Source: an uncultured Erythrobacter sp. | GTDB taxonomy: Bacteria > Pseudomonadota > Alphaproteobacteria > Sphingomonadales > Sphingomonadaceae | Assembly (NCBI GenBank): GCA_947503275.1 | Contig: CANNCZ010000002.1 | Span: forward strand, 388,733-452,732 | DNA: 64,000 nucleotides | Reading direction: 5' to 3' | Shown here: positions 34,067 through 43,541 of the stretch, piece after piece | Layout of the letters: each line of letters starts with the position of its first letter | Position numbering within the stretch: the first letter of the stretch is position 1 | Program-made: the position numbers and the translations under genes | Notes under the pieces: model-generated | Told to the model about the DNA's origin: nothing | Database searches by the model: none | Seen by the model: the letters and a program-made list of their open reading frames with translations, nothing else

Positions 34067-34782
34067 TTGGAGCCATCGTCTGGCGCGTTGCGCTCCTGGC
34101 AATTGCAGTGGTCACCATTGGGGTCCACCTCGACCGGCAGGCTGAGCGTAGCCCGGCGCTTGCGCAATCTGTGCCGGAGCCGTTCCGGTCGACTGCTCAG
34201 CTGCCAGCAACAGCCTATGCCCTGACTGGCGAAAACCCGGAACTGGCTCTTGTTGAGGCAGAGCGACTGATCCGTCGCCGACCGCTGCCCGCCGAACATC
34301 TGCGTCTCTTGGCACAGGCACAAATAGCCACTGGCAAGTTTGATCAAGGCGCATTGTCGATCCAATACGCGGCGCAGCGCGGCTGGCGCGATCCTCTGGC
34401 TCAGGAAGCGATGCTGCGTCTTGCGATTGATGCCGGAGATACGCCAGAGGCAGCGCGGCGCTATGCGGCGCTATTCCTTCGCCGCGACACTCAAGATGCA
34501 TTGCTCGAAGAGCTTGGTCCCCCGGTGCTTAGCGAGCCAGCTGGCGAGGGTCGAAAGACGCTGATCGGGATCGTCAGTGGAGGCTCACGCTGGCACAACC
34601 AATTTCTCAATCGCGGCGCTCGGGTCATGCCGACCGATGCGTTTGTCGAAGTCATCCGCGCCACAATCGAGAGCGGATCGCGCTACGATTGTACCGTTCT
34701 GAACAGGGTTACGACCGTCTTGGGCAATCGCGACGAAGCAGCTGGTGCAGAGCTTAGCGCGCTTGCAGATGAGCAATGCTGA
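34063..34782 (+). CDS. Membrane-anchored periplasmic protein with TPR-like repeats
   Basis: 239 residues from ATG 34063, which overlaps the stop of the ligase-like gene; an open frame before it lies inside that gene. One N-terminal helix (IGAIVWRVALLAIAVVTIGV) is followed by helical repeats of TPR type (AEHLRLLAQAQIATGKFDQGAL, then DPLAQEAMLRLAIDAGDTPEAARRYAALFL) up to about residue 155, then a domain of unknown type. I do not recognise the family. Coupling to the ligase-like gene suggests that the two proteins work together, perhaps as a periplasmic partner of the polymerase. Confidence 0.72.
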   Translation: MIGAIVWRVALLAIAVVTIGVHLDRQAERSPALAQSVPEPFRSTAQLPATAYALTGENPELALVEAERLIRRRPLPAEHLRLLAQAQIATGKFDQGALSIQYAAQRGWRDPLAQEAMLRLAIDAGDTPEAARRYAALFLRRDTQDALLEELGPPVLSEPAGEGRKTLIGIVSGGSRWHNQFLNRGARVMPTDAFVEVIRATIESGSRYDCTVLNRVTTVLGNRDEAAGAELSALADEQC

Positions 34783-34788
34783 GCAACC

Positions 34789-35586
34789 TTACCGACCTTT
34801 GAAATCGGGTTTGCGCTTTTCAAGGATGGCATGAACCGCCTCTTGGTGGTCCTCCATTCGTTGAAGCACACCTTGAGTTAGAGCCGCCTTAGCCAAACTG
34901 TCTTCCAAACCCATGCGCTGCGCTGCGAGCATGATTTCCTTACCCTTGCGCAAGGCAAATGGTGGGTTGGCAACAACTTTTGCAGCCAGTGCACGCGCCG
35001 CGTCCATCAATCCATCGGGTTCGACCACTTGGCTGACGAGACCCCAATCCAGCGCCTTTTGCGCATCAATTGCTTCGGCCGTGTAAAGCATTTCCGCCGC
35101 ACGGGCATATCCGACAATGCGCGGCAGAAACCACGCCCCGCCATCGCCCGGGATAATTCCGACTTTCAGAAAACTCTCGGCGAACAGAGCTTTGCTCGAC
35201 GCAATCCGCATGTCGCACATCGTCGCCAGATCATTCCCTGCGCCAATCGCAGGGCCATTGACCGCAGCGATGACCGGCACCGTCAATTGCTCCATCAACA
35301 GAGGAATGCGTTGAATGCCGTTCGTGTACCAAGCCTCAATATCGAGCGGGCTCATGCCTTTTTCAGCGGTCATCGCGCCAATATCTCGCAGGTTTCCGCC
35401 CGATGAAAACGCCTTGCCAGCCCCGGTTAGGATCACGCAGCTGATCGAGCTATCGCTCTCAGCTTTTGCCATAGCATCGAGCAATCCCTCGATGACTTCA
35501 TCGGTCAGCGAATTGCGACTGTCATCGCGATTGAGGGTGATCGTTGCGACACTTTGATCGCGTGCGAAAAGGACCGGATCGGACAT
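34789..35586 (-). CDS. Enoyl-CoA hydratase/isomerase (crotonase family)
   Basis: 265 residues. Oxyanion-hole elements GKAFSSGGNLRDIG (near residues 57-70) and NGPAIGAGNDLATMCDMRIA (near 109-128) mark a crotonase. FLKVGIIPGDGGAWFLPRIVG follows, the usual catalytic loop where one expected acid is Asp. It presumably hydrates an enoyl-CoA made by the two acyl-CoA dehydrogenases encoded just upstream on the same strand. The substrate is unknown. Confidence 0.9.
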   Translation of the reverse strand: MSDPVLFARDQSVATITLNRDDSRNSLTDEVIEGLLDAMAKAESDSSISCVILTGAGKAFSSGGNLRDIGAMTAEKGMSPLDIEAWYTNGIQRIPLLMEQLTVPVIAAVNGPAIGAGNDLATMCDMRIASSKALFAESFLKVGIIPGDGGAWFLPRIVGYARAAEMLYTAEAIDAQKALDWGLVSQVVEPDGLMDAARALAAKVVANPPFALRKGKEIMLAAQRMGLEDSLAKAALTQGVLQRMEDHQEAVHAILEKRKPDFKGR

Positions 35587-35598
35587 TGCTCGTATCTC

Positions 35599-36612
35599 CT
35601 AGATTGGCTTACTTATGCGCAGCCAAAGGTTCGGATTGGGCCCAGCCAGAATGGTATTGCCCAGCCGCGTAGCCCACTCAGTTTCGGTGCCAAATTCATC
35701 CTGCCATTGCCACAGCCGCCGTGTGAACCTACCCAACGCATATTCTCTGGTGAAACCCATGGCGCCATGCGCTTGATGCGCGGCTGCTGCGACCGTCGTT
35801 GCTGCTTGACCGCACCGAATTTTGGCAATCGCAATTTCATCAATCATGTCCGAATTGGGTTCAGGCGCCGAACGCAATGCGTCACTTGCCAATTCAACCG
35901 CGGCGATGGAGGCTGCCGTTTCACAGGCAATATCCGACAAGTGATGCTGAATCGCCTGAAACTTCGCCAGAGGGCGACCGAACTGCTCGCGTTCCCGCGT
36001 ATAGGACAGTGTGAGATCGAGAACCGCCTGCATTGCACCAGCCATGCTTGCCGAACGGATCAAGGCGGCAAGGGCTTGGAACATATGCGGGGTGAGCCAA
36101 CTGGGTGCAACCGCATCGTGCACTGTATCTGCATGACCGTCGGTCACATATCCCGCACCGTCTTCTGCTTGCTCAAGAACACGCACATTGTCAGGCGCTG
36201 AACGAACACAGCGAAGTCTCCCCCCATCAAGTGCAACAAACGCTTCGAGCTGCATTGCATGGGGCAGGGGTGCGGCAAGGTCGAGCGGGTCAGCGAGGCC
36301 AATTCGCCCACTTGGAGGCTCGACGCCGCATGCGGACAATAGACCGTTCGCCAGGATGCTATCTGCCAGAGGCAATGCGAGCGCATGTCGCCCGACGATA
36401 GTCGCAAGCTCGCAGGCATCAGCCAAACTCGCGCCAAACCCACCATGCTCTGGCGAGGCGCACAATCGAGGGTATCCATTCTCCTCAAGCGTCGCCCATA
36501 GCGCATCTGCTCCGGCGCCCAGCCCGCCATCTTTGTCGATAGCTTCGAGCGAGGCGTCACCCAATATCCGCTCCAACCCGTCAGTGATCATTTTGAGGTC
36601 ATCGCGGTCCAT
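35599..36612 (-). CDS. Acyl-CoA dehydrogenase family protein, smaller subunit type
   Basis: 337 residues, shorter than the usual 380. The C-terminal helical domain reads TREREQFGRPLAKFQAIQHHLSDIA and AAAAHQAHGAMGFTREYALGRFTRRLWQWQ, both family signatures; the N-terminal part is shortened. Paired genes for a short and a full acyl-CoA dehydrogenase often encode heteromeric enzymes for steroid-side-chain or other bulky acyl-CoAs. Its start overlaps the stop of the larger partner by one base. Confidence 0.86.
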   Translation of the reverse strand: MDRDDLKMITDGLERILGDASLEAIDKDGGLGAGADALWATLEENGYPRLCASPEHGGFGASLADACELATIVGRHALALPLADSILANGLLSACGVEPPSGRIGLADPLDLAAPLPHAMQLEAFVALDGGRLRCVRSAPDNVRVLEQAEDGAGYVTDGHADTVHDAVAPSWLTPHMFQALAALIRSASMAGAMQAVLDLTLSYTREREQFGRPLAKFQAIQHHLSDIACETAASIAAVELASDALRSAPEPNSDMIDEIAIAKIRCGQAATTVAAAAHQAHGAMGFTREYALGRFTRRLWQWQDEFGTETEWATRLGNTILAGPNPNLWLRISKPI

Positions 36613-37760
36613 CAGCGCATCCCCATTTCGCGAGCGATAATACCGCGCAAAATCTCGGTGGTTCCGCCACGCAAAGTGTTGGAAGGCAAATGCAACACGG
36701 CCTCACGCAGCAACGCGTCAAACCCGTCCGGCCATTCGCTGCGCGGAATTCCCGCAAGCATCGCCCTAAGCCGTGCAACTATGTCGTTTTCGAGCCGGTT
36801 GCCCATTTCCTTGACCACGGCTGCTGCAGTCGCAGGCGATGCACCCTGCTCCAACATCTGCGCCACACCGAGCGACATTCGCCGCAAAACACGCAAATTG
36901 GCAAGGATTGAGCCCACCTCGGCTGCGCGGCGAACATCGCAATGACGCGCTAACATCGGGAGCGCTTTTTCAAGCACCACTAGGGATGTCAAAAACCGTT
37001 CTGGACCGGAGCGCTCCAGCGCCAGCTCGCCCATACACTGCGCCCAGCCATTACCCTCTTGCCCCAACAAAGCATCTGCGGGCAGGTCAACATTTTCAAA
37101 CAGGGTTTCGTTGAAATGCGGCGTTCCGCCCAAGTCCTTGATCCCCGAAATGTGGATCCCCGGCAGCGAAAGATCGACGAGAAATTGCGACAACCCAACC
37201 TGTCGATTGCGCCCTTCGGCAGGGGACGTCCGCGCAAGTACAATCATAAAGTGCGAATAATGCGCGCCAGTTGACCATATTTTACGCCCAGACAGCACCC
37301 ACCCTTTATCGCGGCGTGTGGCAGAGGTTTGAATCGCCGCGAGGTCTGAACCTGCTTGCGGTTCGCTCATCCCGATAGCCGTAAAGCACTCCCCTGCAGC
37401 AATCCGCGGCAGGATCTCACGCTTTTGCTCTTCGGTGCCATATTGAAGGATGTGGCTGCCCGTCTGGCGATCCGCGATCCAATGTGCTGCGACTGGTGCG
37501 CCTGCAGCCAGCATTTCTTCTGTCACAACAAAGCGATGATGGGCGGGGCGTTCTTGCCCACCATATTCGCGCGGCCATGTCATACCCAGCCAGCCACGCC
37601 CACCCATTTTGCGACTGAACTCGGGATCAGCGCCAGAAACCCAACAATCCGCCGCCGGGGTGAAGCCACCGGCGTCCAGCTCAGAGGCAAGAAATGCACG
37701 CACATCGCGACGCAAAATATCGGCGTCGCTATCGAAATCGAGGCGCGGAAATTGAAACAT
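36612..37760 (-). CDS. Acyl-CoA dehydrogenase family protein, full-length partner
   Basis: 382 residues. The flavin-binding strand region FTAIGMSEPQAGSDLAAIQTSATRRDKGWVLSG (near 130-160) and the closing RGGTTEILRGIIAREMGMR are family signatures. It introduces a 2,3-double bond into an acyl-CoA, passing electrons to ETF. First gene of a three-gene operon with the smaller dehydrogenase and crotonase, suggesting a dedicated beta-oxidation branch. Confidence 0.9.
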   Translation of the reverse strand: MFQFPRLDFDSDADILRRDVRAFLASELDAGGFTPAADCWVSGADPEFSRKMGGRGWLGMTWPREYGGQERPAHHRFVVTEEMLAAGAPVAAHWIADRQTGSHILQYGTEEQKREILPRIAAGECFTAIGMSEPQAGSDLAAIQTSATRRDKGWVLSGRKIWSTGAHYSHFMIVLARTSPAEGRNRQVGLSQFLVDLSLPGIHISGIKDLGGTPHFNETLFENVDLPADALLGQEGNGWAQCMGELALERSGPERFLTSLVVLEKALPMLARHCDVRRAAEVGSILANLRVLRRMSLGVAQMLEQGASPATAAAVVKEMGNRLENDIVARLRAMLAGIPRSEWPDGFDALLREAVLHLPSNTLRGGTTEILRGIIAREMGMR

Positions 37761-37875
37761 AGATGGAGGTCATATCCAGAAGAACGGCAAACGCCATCCT
37801 CCCTACTGCGCGTTCAGAAGTTTTCCAGCCGCAATAATGTCAGCTTTAGACGCGGTGATGCGTCAGTCCGGATAT

Positions 37876-38271
37876 CTAAGCGTGAGCCGTAAGTTCGAAT
37901 GAGCCGGGCACACCTCGCGCCTTTAGAACCGCCTGAACAATCTCAGTGGGCGTAGAGGGCTTGGGCAGGAACACAGCATCCGGCACAATCTGCGAATGGC
38001 CCAGATTGGCATGTCCCGAATGGATGACCACCGGCACACCTTGCTCAATCAATTCCACAGCCAGAGGCAAGGAATCGCCGTCCATCAGCCGGATATCGAG
38101 GATTGCTGCATCGAACTGCGTTGCCTCAATCAGCTTTGCAGCGTCAGCAATCGAAGCGGCTAGCTCAATCAAGCCAGCGCCTGCATCGCGCATGATCGTC
38201 TCGAGATTCAATGCGAGCAGGAACTCATTTTCGACGACCAAGACCGACAGGCCGTCCAAATCATATGACAT
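37876..38271 (-). CDS. Single-domain response regulator
   Basis: 131 residues, receiver domain only. Acid pocket in VVENE (Glu14, Glu16), phosphoacceptor Asp59 in AAILDIRL, conserved Ser in IHSGH and Lys in FLPKPS. There is no output domain, as in the small receivers that accompany HWE-type histidine kinases in alphaproteobacteria. It lies 13 bases after the kinase gene, so the kinase is the likely phosphodonor. Confidence 0.9.
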   Translation of the reverse strand: MSYDLDGLSVLVVENEFLLALNLETIMRDAGAGLIELAASIADAAKLIEATQFDAAILDIRLMDGDSLPLAVELIEQGVPVVIHSGHANLGHSQIVPDAVFLPKPSTPTEIVQAVLKARGVPGSFELTAHA

Positions 38272-38284
38272 TTTCTACCTCGCT

Positions 38285-41200
38285 TCACTCACTTGCGGAC
38301 ACAGTAAATTCGATCTCAGCGCCGTCTTTTGAAAACGACCGCTCAAACTTCCCACGAAGTTGCCGGATACCGGATTCGATCAGCAAACTGCCAAAGCCCG
38401 AATGCGGACCAGATGCTTCGAAATCAGGCACCTTTTCGCGCCAATCAATTGTGACCATCGCTGCATCATCAATCGACCAGTTCACAGCCAGCGCCCCTTC
38501 GGGCTTGCTAAACGCACCGTATTTGGCGGTGTTGGTGGTTAGCTCGTGCACAATCAATGTGAAAGTGTTCACAAGCTCCGGGTCAATAAGGACTGCCGGG
38601 CCATGCAATTCCATCTTTTGGTCGGAGCGATGCGGCTCAAGAACTGATTTCAGCAACTCTTCCAGATCAAGCCCATTGGCTGAAACATCTTTGCGGGCAA
38701 GATCATAGACCCGGCTGAGCGATACAATCCGCTCGACCAATTCATCCGCCATCTGCTTAGTTTCGTCGTGCTCTTTGGGGGCCGCCTGAACCAATCCACT
38801 GATCACAGCGAACAGGTTTTTGATCCGGTGGCTCATCTCATCGAGCAGCAAGCTTTGCTGCTTTTCGGCCGTCACGTCGAGCGTCGGGCCAACGACCTTC
38901 CGACGGCCATCGAGCGCCTTGTAAGGTAGACCCCGCGTGCGCACCCAACGCAGGTCTTCGCCATCGGCATCAACCCGGAAATCGAGCTCATATTCCTCAT
39001 CATGCTTGATCGCGCGTTGCAGGTTTTGCTGGAATAGTGGGGCGTCCTCTTCAACAAAACTCGCGGTCAGATTTTCCAACGGCATCACACCATGCGAAGG
39101 CAAAGCAAGCTGCTCCGCCATCACTTCATCAACGGTAACCTCGCCGCTTTCCACGTCGAGTTCAGCGATGCCCATACGCCCAGCTCGCATCGCCAATTCG
39201 CGGCGGGTCGATTCAACCTCCAAGGCGCGTTGAAGTGTCATCAATTCGGTCACGTCAAAGCCAAGACCAGCGACCCGCTTGCTGCCATCTAGTGCGGTAT
39301 AAGGCCTCGCATGGACTTGCACCCAGCGCATTTCCTCGCCTTCCTTCACCACACGGGCCTGACACGAAAACCCTTCGCCCATAGGGACGGAAGCATCCCT
39401 CAATTGAGCAAGCTCTTGCACATCTTCAGTGTGCATATGTGCGAAGAAAGCATCGCGGCTCACAGTACCCGCGCCATCCAAACCAGAGAGTTGAGCAGCG
39501 ACAGCGTCGATCTCCATTTCTCCGGTCTCCAAGTTCGTGTCCCACGATCCCATTCGTGCGGCTTGCATCGCCAGCTGAAGTTTCTCACTCTCCAGACTAA
39601 GGTTCTGCCGCAGTTCAACCTCTTGCGAGATGTTGATCAGCGTGACTGAAGCCCCTTCCACAGCCCCGTCTGCAAAGAAATACGGAGTAATGCGTAAAAA
39701 GAAGGATTGGCCGTTTGTATTTGGCTCTGTCGTGACAGAGAACGAAGCACCGGTCTCGATTACCTTGCGCGCCTCACTCATCACATCAAATTGGCCGAAT
39801 GGGATGTTGAACTCACTCAACATGCGCCCTTCATCAGAGCGCATGACGGGCACCATCCGCCTAGCGGCATCCGTGACGTGGCGGATTTTGAGCCCGCGAT
39901 CGAGCACGATCATCGCAAGGTCAGAAGATTGAAGGAAATTGTCCAGGTCGGCATTCGCCAAGGTCAATTCATCGATCTTGTTTTTGAGCTCCTCATTGGC
40001 CGTCGTGAGCTCTTCGTTTGCCGATTGAAGCTCCTCATTCATCGACATCATTTCTTCGTTGGAGCTCTTCAACTCCTCATTCGCCGTCTCGATCTCCTCG
40101 ACTTTGCTCTTCAGCTGAAGTCGGGTTTTTTGCAGGTCATCCTGCAGCGTAGCGATCTGGCGGTCGCGCGTTACTGGTCGAACTGCGAATTGGTCGACGA
40201 CTGGCTTTAGGCGATCCTTGGGCAGGAAGATGACCGCGATCGTCTCATCCGGCATGGGATGCGCAACAATATCGGTCGACTGAACACCGAATTGCGAGGC
40301 GACCTGAACCTCCTTCATCGCCTGGCGTTCGCCTGTCACGGAGGCGTCTTTGATGAGAGGCGCAATCACCTCATAGACGCCTTCACGCGCCAAAACATCG
40401 ATGTTGCGATCCGCACCCGGACGCGACATCATAAACAGACTGAGGTCGCCTGAACTATCAATGATCCGACCGTCCTGCGTCACCCGCAGGAATGGCGGCG
40501 CATAAAACTCGTAGATAGTCGAGTTGCTTGAACCCAGACTGCTATGTCGCGGGAAATCCTGTTCTTGCGCCAGCCGCTGCATTCCGCGGTTGGTGCCAGC
40601 CTCATTCATACGCAAGCCCAGTGGCAAGTTAAGCGGTACGCGTCTGGCGGAGTCATTGCGGCGGAAAATGCGCGCGCGTTGATCGAGGCCAATGAAGAGG
40701 TCTTTGCGTCTGGTTACGCTTTCCGAAGTTCCCAAGAACAGATGACCGCCTGGGCGCAGACTAAAGTGGAACAGCGGCAAGACGCCTTCTTGCAATTCAT
40801 CGCCCAGATAGATCAGCATGTTGCGACATGAGATCAGATCAACCTTGGAAAAGGGCGGGTCCTGTATGATGTTGTGGACGGAAAACCGCACCATTTCGCG
40901 GATGCGGGGCAGCACCTCGAACCGTTCATCAAGGGAGACTGTGTACGCCTCTTGATAGCGCCGGGGCATCTCCGACATCATCGAAACTGGATAGACGCCG
41001 CGGCGCGCTTGATCGATCATAGGTTCGTCAATATCGGTCGCGAAAATCTGCACCAATGGGCGACGCTGCAACTCAACGCAGGTTTCGTCGATCATCATCG
41101 CGATAGAGTAAGCTTCTTGCCCGCTTGAACAACCGGGCACCCAAATGCGAACTTCATCCGAAGCATCGCGCCCCTCAATCAAAGGAACGATGACCGCTTG

Positions 41201-42088
41201 GCGCAAGAGTTCGAAATTCTCACGATCGCGGAAGAAGCTCGTGACATTGATCAGGAAATCGCCAGCGAGAGCTGACTGTTCATCTTTGTCGTTAGCGAGA
41301 TCGAGCAGGTAATCCTCAACCTCGGCGATCTCCTTTAGCTGAAGCCGGCGATTGAGCCGCCTGAGCAAAGTTGAGCGTTTGTAACCTGAAAAGTCGATCC
41401 CCACGCTCTGTTTAAGAATGCTGAAAATCTCACGCAACACGCGCTCTGCGGCATGGGTGTTTTCGGGAAAGCGCGATTTGTCTGCGCCGTCAAAGAACGC
41501 CTTGATCCGGGGTACAATGTCGATTGCTGGAAGCGTGAAATCAACGAGCTTTGTACCGATCGCCGAAAATGGCATTCCATCATAACGTGCCTCTTCTGGC
41601 GATTGAACCGCGCTGATCCCGCCAAATTCCTTAACCGTGCGAAGGCCCGCAGTTCCGTCTCCACCAGTTCCCGAAAGAACCACACAGGCTGCCTTCTCAC
41701 CCTGCACTTGCGCAAGTGAGGTGAAGAAACTGTCGATTGGGCGCCGCAATCCACGCGGCTCACTGAATTTGTCGAGCCGAAACTTCTTGCCTTCTATTCT
41801 GAGGCTAGAGCCCGGTGGAATGACATGCAGACAATCAGGTTCAATATGGTCATTGTCGGCGATCTGACGGACCGAGAGTTGTGTCTTACTCGACAGCAAT
41901 TCAGCCATCATGCTTTCATGATGAGGGTCGAGATGCATGACAAGGACGAAGGCCATGCCGGTTCCGCTTTCGATGTTCTGAAACATCGTAGTAACCGCCT
42001 CTAGTCCACCTGCCGATGCCCCAACACCAACAACTGGAAAGTCTAGTTGCGCACGCATTTCCGGTTCTTGAATTGATTGCTCCTCCAC
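38285..42088 (-). CDS. CheB-CheR-PAS-HWE histidine kinase fusion
   Basis: 1267 residues from the GTG at 42088, which has AAGGGG six bases upstream; the frame runs to 42196. Domains: CheB methylesterase (GASAGG Ser25, LDPHH, GTGGDGTAGL), CheR methyltransferase (SFFRDRENF, GCSSGQEAYSIAM), a glutamate-rich coiled coil repeating NEELKSSNEEMMSMNEELQ, three PAS-like domains, and an HWE/HisKA_2 kinase with phospho-His in LLDEMSHRIKNLFAV and the W-x-E element IDWREKV near the C-terminus. Its length and order match known CheB/CheR/PAS kinases. No chemoreceptor or CheA is nearby, so the methylation domains may sense or modify an unlinked receptor. Confidence 0.92.
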   Translation of the reverse strand: MEEQSIQEPEMRAQLDFPVVGVGASAGGLEAVTTMFQNIESGTGMAFVLVMHLDPHHESMMAELLSSKTQLSVRQIADNDHIEPDCLHVIPPGSSLRIEGKKFRLDKFSEPRGLRRPIDSFFTSLAQVQGEKAACVVLSGTGGDGTAGLRTVKEFGGISAVQSPEEARYDGMPFSAIGTKLVDFTLPAIDIVPRIKAFFDGADKSRFPENTHAAERVLREIFSILKQSVGIDFSGYKRSTLLRRLNRRLQLKEIAEVEDYLLDLANDKDEQSALAGDFLINVTSFFRDRENFELLRQAVIVPLIEGRDASDEVRIWVPGCSSGQEAYSIAMMIDETCVELQRRPLVQIFATDIDEPMIDQARRGVYPVSMMSEMPRRYQEAYTVSLDERFEVLPRIREMVRFSVHNIIQDPPFSKVDLISCRNMLIYLGDELQEGVLPLFHFSLRPGGHLFLGTSESVTRRKDLFIGLDQRARIFRRNDSARRVPLNLPLGLRMNEAGTNRGMQRLAQEQDFPRHSSLGSSNSTIYEFYAPPFLRVTQDGRIIDSSGDLSLFMMSRPGADRNIDVLAREGVYEVIAPLIKDASVTGERQAMKEVQVASQFGVQSTDIVAHPMPDETIAVIFLPKDRLKPVVDQFAVRPVTRDRQIATLQDDLQKTRLQLKSKVEEIETANEELKSSNEEMMSMNEELQSANEELTTANEELKNKIDELTLANADLDNFLQSSDLAMIVLDRGLKIRHVTDAARRMVPVMRSDEGRMLSEFNIPFGQFDVMSEARKVIETGASFSVTTEPNTNGQSFFLRITPYFFADGAVEGASVTLINISQEVELRQNLSLESEKLQLAMQAARMGSWDTNLETGEMEIDAVAAQLSGLDGAGTVSRDAFFAHMHTEDVQELAQLRDASVPMGEGFSCQARVVKEGEEMRWVQVHARPYTALDGSKRVAGLGFDVTELMTLQRALEVESTRRELAMRAGRMGIAELDVESGEVTVDEVMAEQLALPSHGVMPLENLTASFVEEDAPLFQQNLQRAIKHDEEYELDFRVDADGEDLRWVRTRGLPYKALDGRRKVVGPTLDVTAEKQQSLLLDEMSHRIKNLFAVISGLVQAAPKEHDETKQMADELVERIVSLSRVYDLARKDVSANGLDLEELLKSVLEPHRSDQKMELHGPAVLIDPELVNTFTLIVHELTTNTAKYGAFSKPEGALAVNWSIDDAAMVTIDWREKVPDFEASGPHSGFGSLLIESGIRQLRGKFERSFSKDGAEIEFTVSASE

Positions 42089-42540
42089 AAACGGCCCCTT
42101 CGTTATATTACCTATCCTAGTTCTTATGACAGCCTTTCCCATCCAAGACCATTGGACAATTGTCACTGTTCGGGTCGATTTACACACGAGTTTCAATAAA
42201 AAAACAGGTTAAACCACCATTTTGGTGATTTTCATTGGGGTTTTGAAAGTTGCGCTCAATATTCAGACAAGTAGCCGTAAAGGACACCAGCCTCCCCGCT
42301 CTCGCAAACGCCAGCATCCGAAGCTGGTAGGTCTGCCGATTCCGTCATCTGAGCACAGGCTGCGAGCATCGCATGCAACGTCCCGCTGCGTAGGCGCACG
42401 CCAATCGCCTTGCGCTTGCATTGCTATCAACGTGAAACCAAGCGGCAGCTTGCGCAATACGTGTCGCAACGCTTGCTCAATGCCTCGCCTTGCAGCATGG
42501 AACGCGAGCAACTCAACGAGACTTTCAAGGTATCTGCACC
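42089..42540. other. Non-coding stretch between divergent kinase and NDUFA9-like genes
   Basis: About 450 bases. The first 130 are AT-rich and probably hold the kinase promoter. The rest is GC-rich with frames on both strands (about 42222-42578 and 42263-42568) that are Arg/Ser/Cys-rich and resemble no protein I know. I see no tRNA, terminator or clear repeat. Confidence 0.5.
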
Positions 42541-43521
42541 GTGTCCCAGACCTCTTCATCCACCACATCGCTCAATGACGCATTGGTCACCGTGTTTGGC
42601 GGCGGTGGCTTCATTGGCAATTATGTCGTCCAAAGCCTGCTTTCGAACGGCGCGCGGGTGCGCATCGCGAGTCGCAATCCTGAGAAGGGCTTTGCACTCC
42701 AGCCTCTTGCCAATCTGGGTCAACTGCAGTTTGCGCATTGCGACATCACAGACACTGACAGCCTAACGGCATCGCTTCATGGGGCGACCCACGTTGTCAA
42801 TCTGGTTGGAGCGTTTGCTGGCGATCTGACGCAGTTGATGGGTGAGGCCCCTGGCCAGATGGCGACCATCGCCAAGGCCAACGGCGTGCAAGCCTTCGTC
42901 CATATGAGCGCCATTGGTCCTGACGCGGATAGCAGCGCTGAATATGCTCGGGGCAAAGCGCTGGGTGAACAGCGCGTGCTGGATGCGTTTCCCACCGCCA
43001 CCATCCTGCGCCCCTCCATCGTGTTTGGTAAGGACGATGGGTTCCTCAACATGTTCGGCGGCATGATCGAGATGCTGCCTGCTCTTCCCGTGTTTGGCCC
43101 TGATGCCAAGTTGCAGCTCGTCTATGTCGATGACGTTGCAGACGCTGTTACGACTGCGCTCGCCAATCCTGCTGCGCATGGCGGGCATACGTATGAGCTG
43201 GGCGGACCGGAGCAGTTGACCATGATGGAAATCAACCAGCGTATCGCCAAAGCGCAGGGTCGCAAGCGGCGCTTCATAGCCATGCCTGATGGCCTGTCGG
43301 GCCTGTTTGCGAGCTTACCTGGCACTCCGATGAGTAAGGACCAATGGACCCTGCTTCAGCCCGGCAGCACCGTGTCCGAAGGCGCGCGCACCTTCGCCGA
43401 CTTGGGTATTGAGCCGCGACCTCTTGGGCTATTCCTCGACAAGTGGATGACCCGTTATCGCAAGTTTGGCCGTTTTGGTCTCTCAAATGAGCGGTCCAAA
43501 CAGCGCTCTAGGTCAGTGTAG
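42541..43521 (+). CDS. NAD(P)-binding, NDUFA9-like atypical SDR (complex I assembly type)
   Basis: 326 residues from GTG 42541 (AAGG ten bases before; an upstream ATG at 42490 is less likely). Rossmann motif VTVFGGGGFIGNYVVQSLL near residues 16-34, then ATHVVNLVGAF and the weak active site region AEYARGKALGEQ. The family of NDUFA9-like proteins in alphaproteobacteria is linked to complex I or ubiquinone functions. It stands alone and converges with the dienelactone-hydrolase gene. Confidence 0.85.
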   Translation: MSQTSSSTTSLNDALVTVFGGGGFIGNYVVQSLLSNGARVRIASRNPEKGFALQPLANLGQLQFAHCDITDTDSLTASLHGATHVVNLVGAFAGDLTQLMGEAPGQMATIAKANGVQAFVHMSAIGPDADSSAEYARGKALGEQRVLDAFPTATILRPSIVFGKDDGFLNMFGGMIEMLPALPVFGPDAKLQLVYVDDVADAVTTALANPAAHGGHTYELGGPEQLTMMEINQRIAKAQGRKRRFIAMPDGLSGLFASLPGTPMSKDQWTLLQPGSTVSEGARTFADLGIEPRPLGLFLDKWMTRYRKFGRFGLSNERSKQRSRSV

Positions 43522-43541
43522 GAAAACGCGCGGCTTAACGC

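Noticed and set aside
42222..42578. Opposing frames (plus 42222-42578 and minus 42263-42568) in the non-coding stretch
   Set aside because: Both are rich in Arg, Ser and Cys, resemble no protein and are the typical chance frames of GC-rich DNA.
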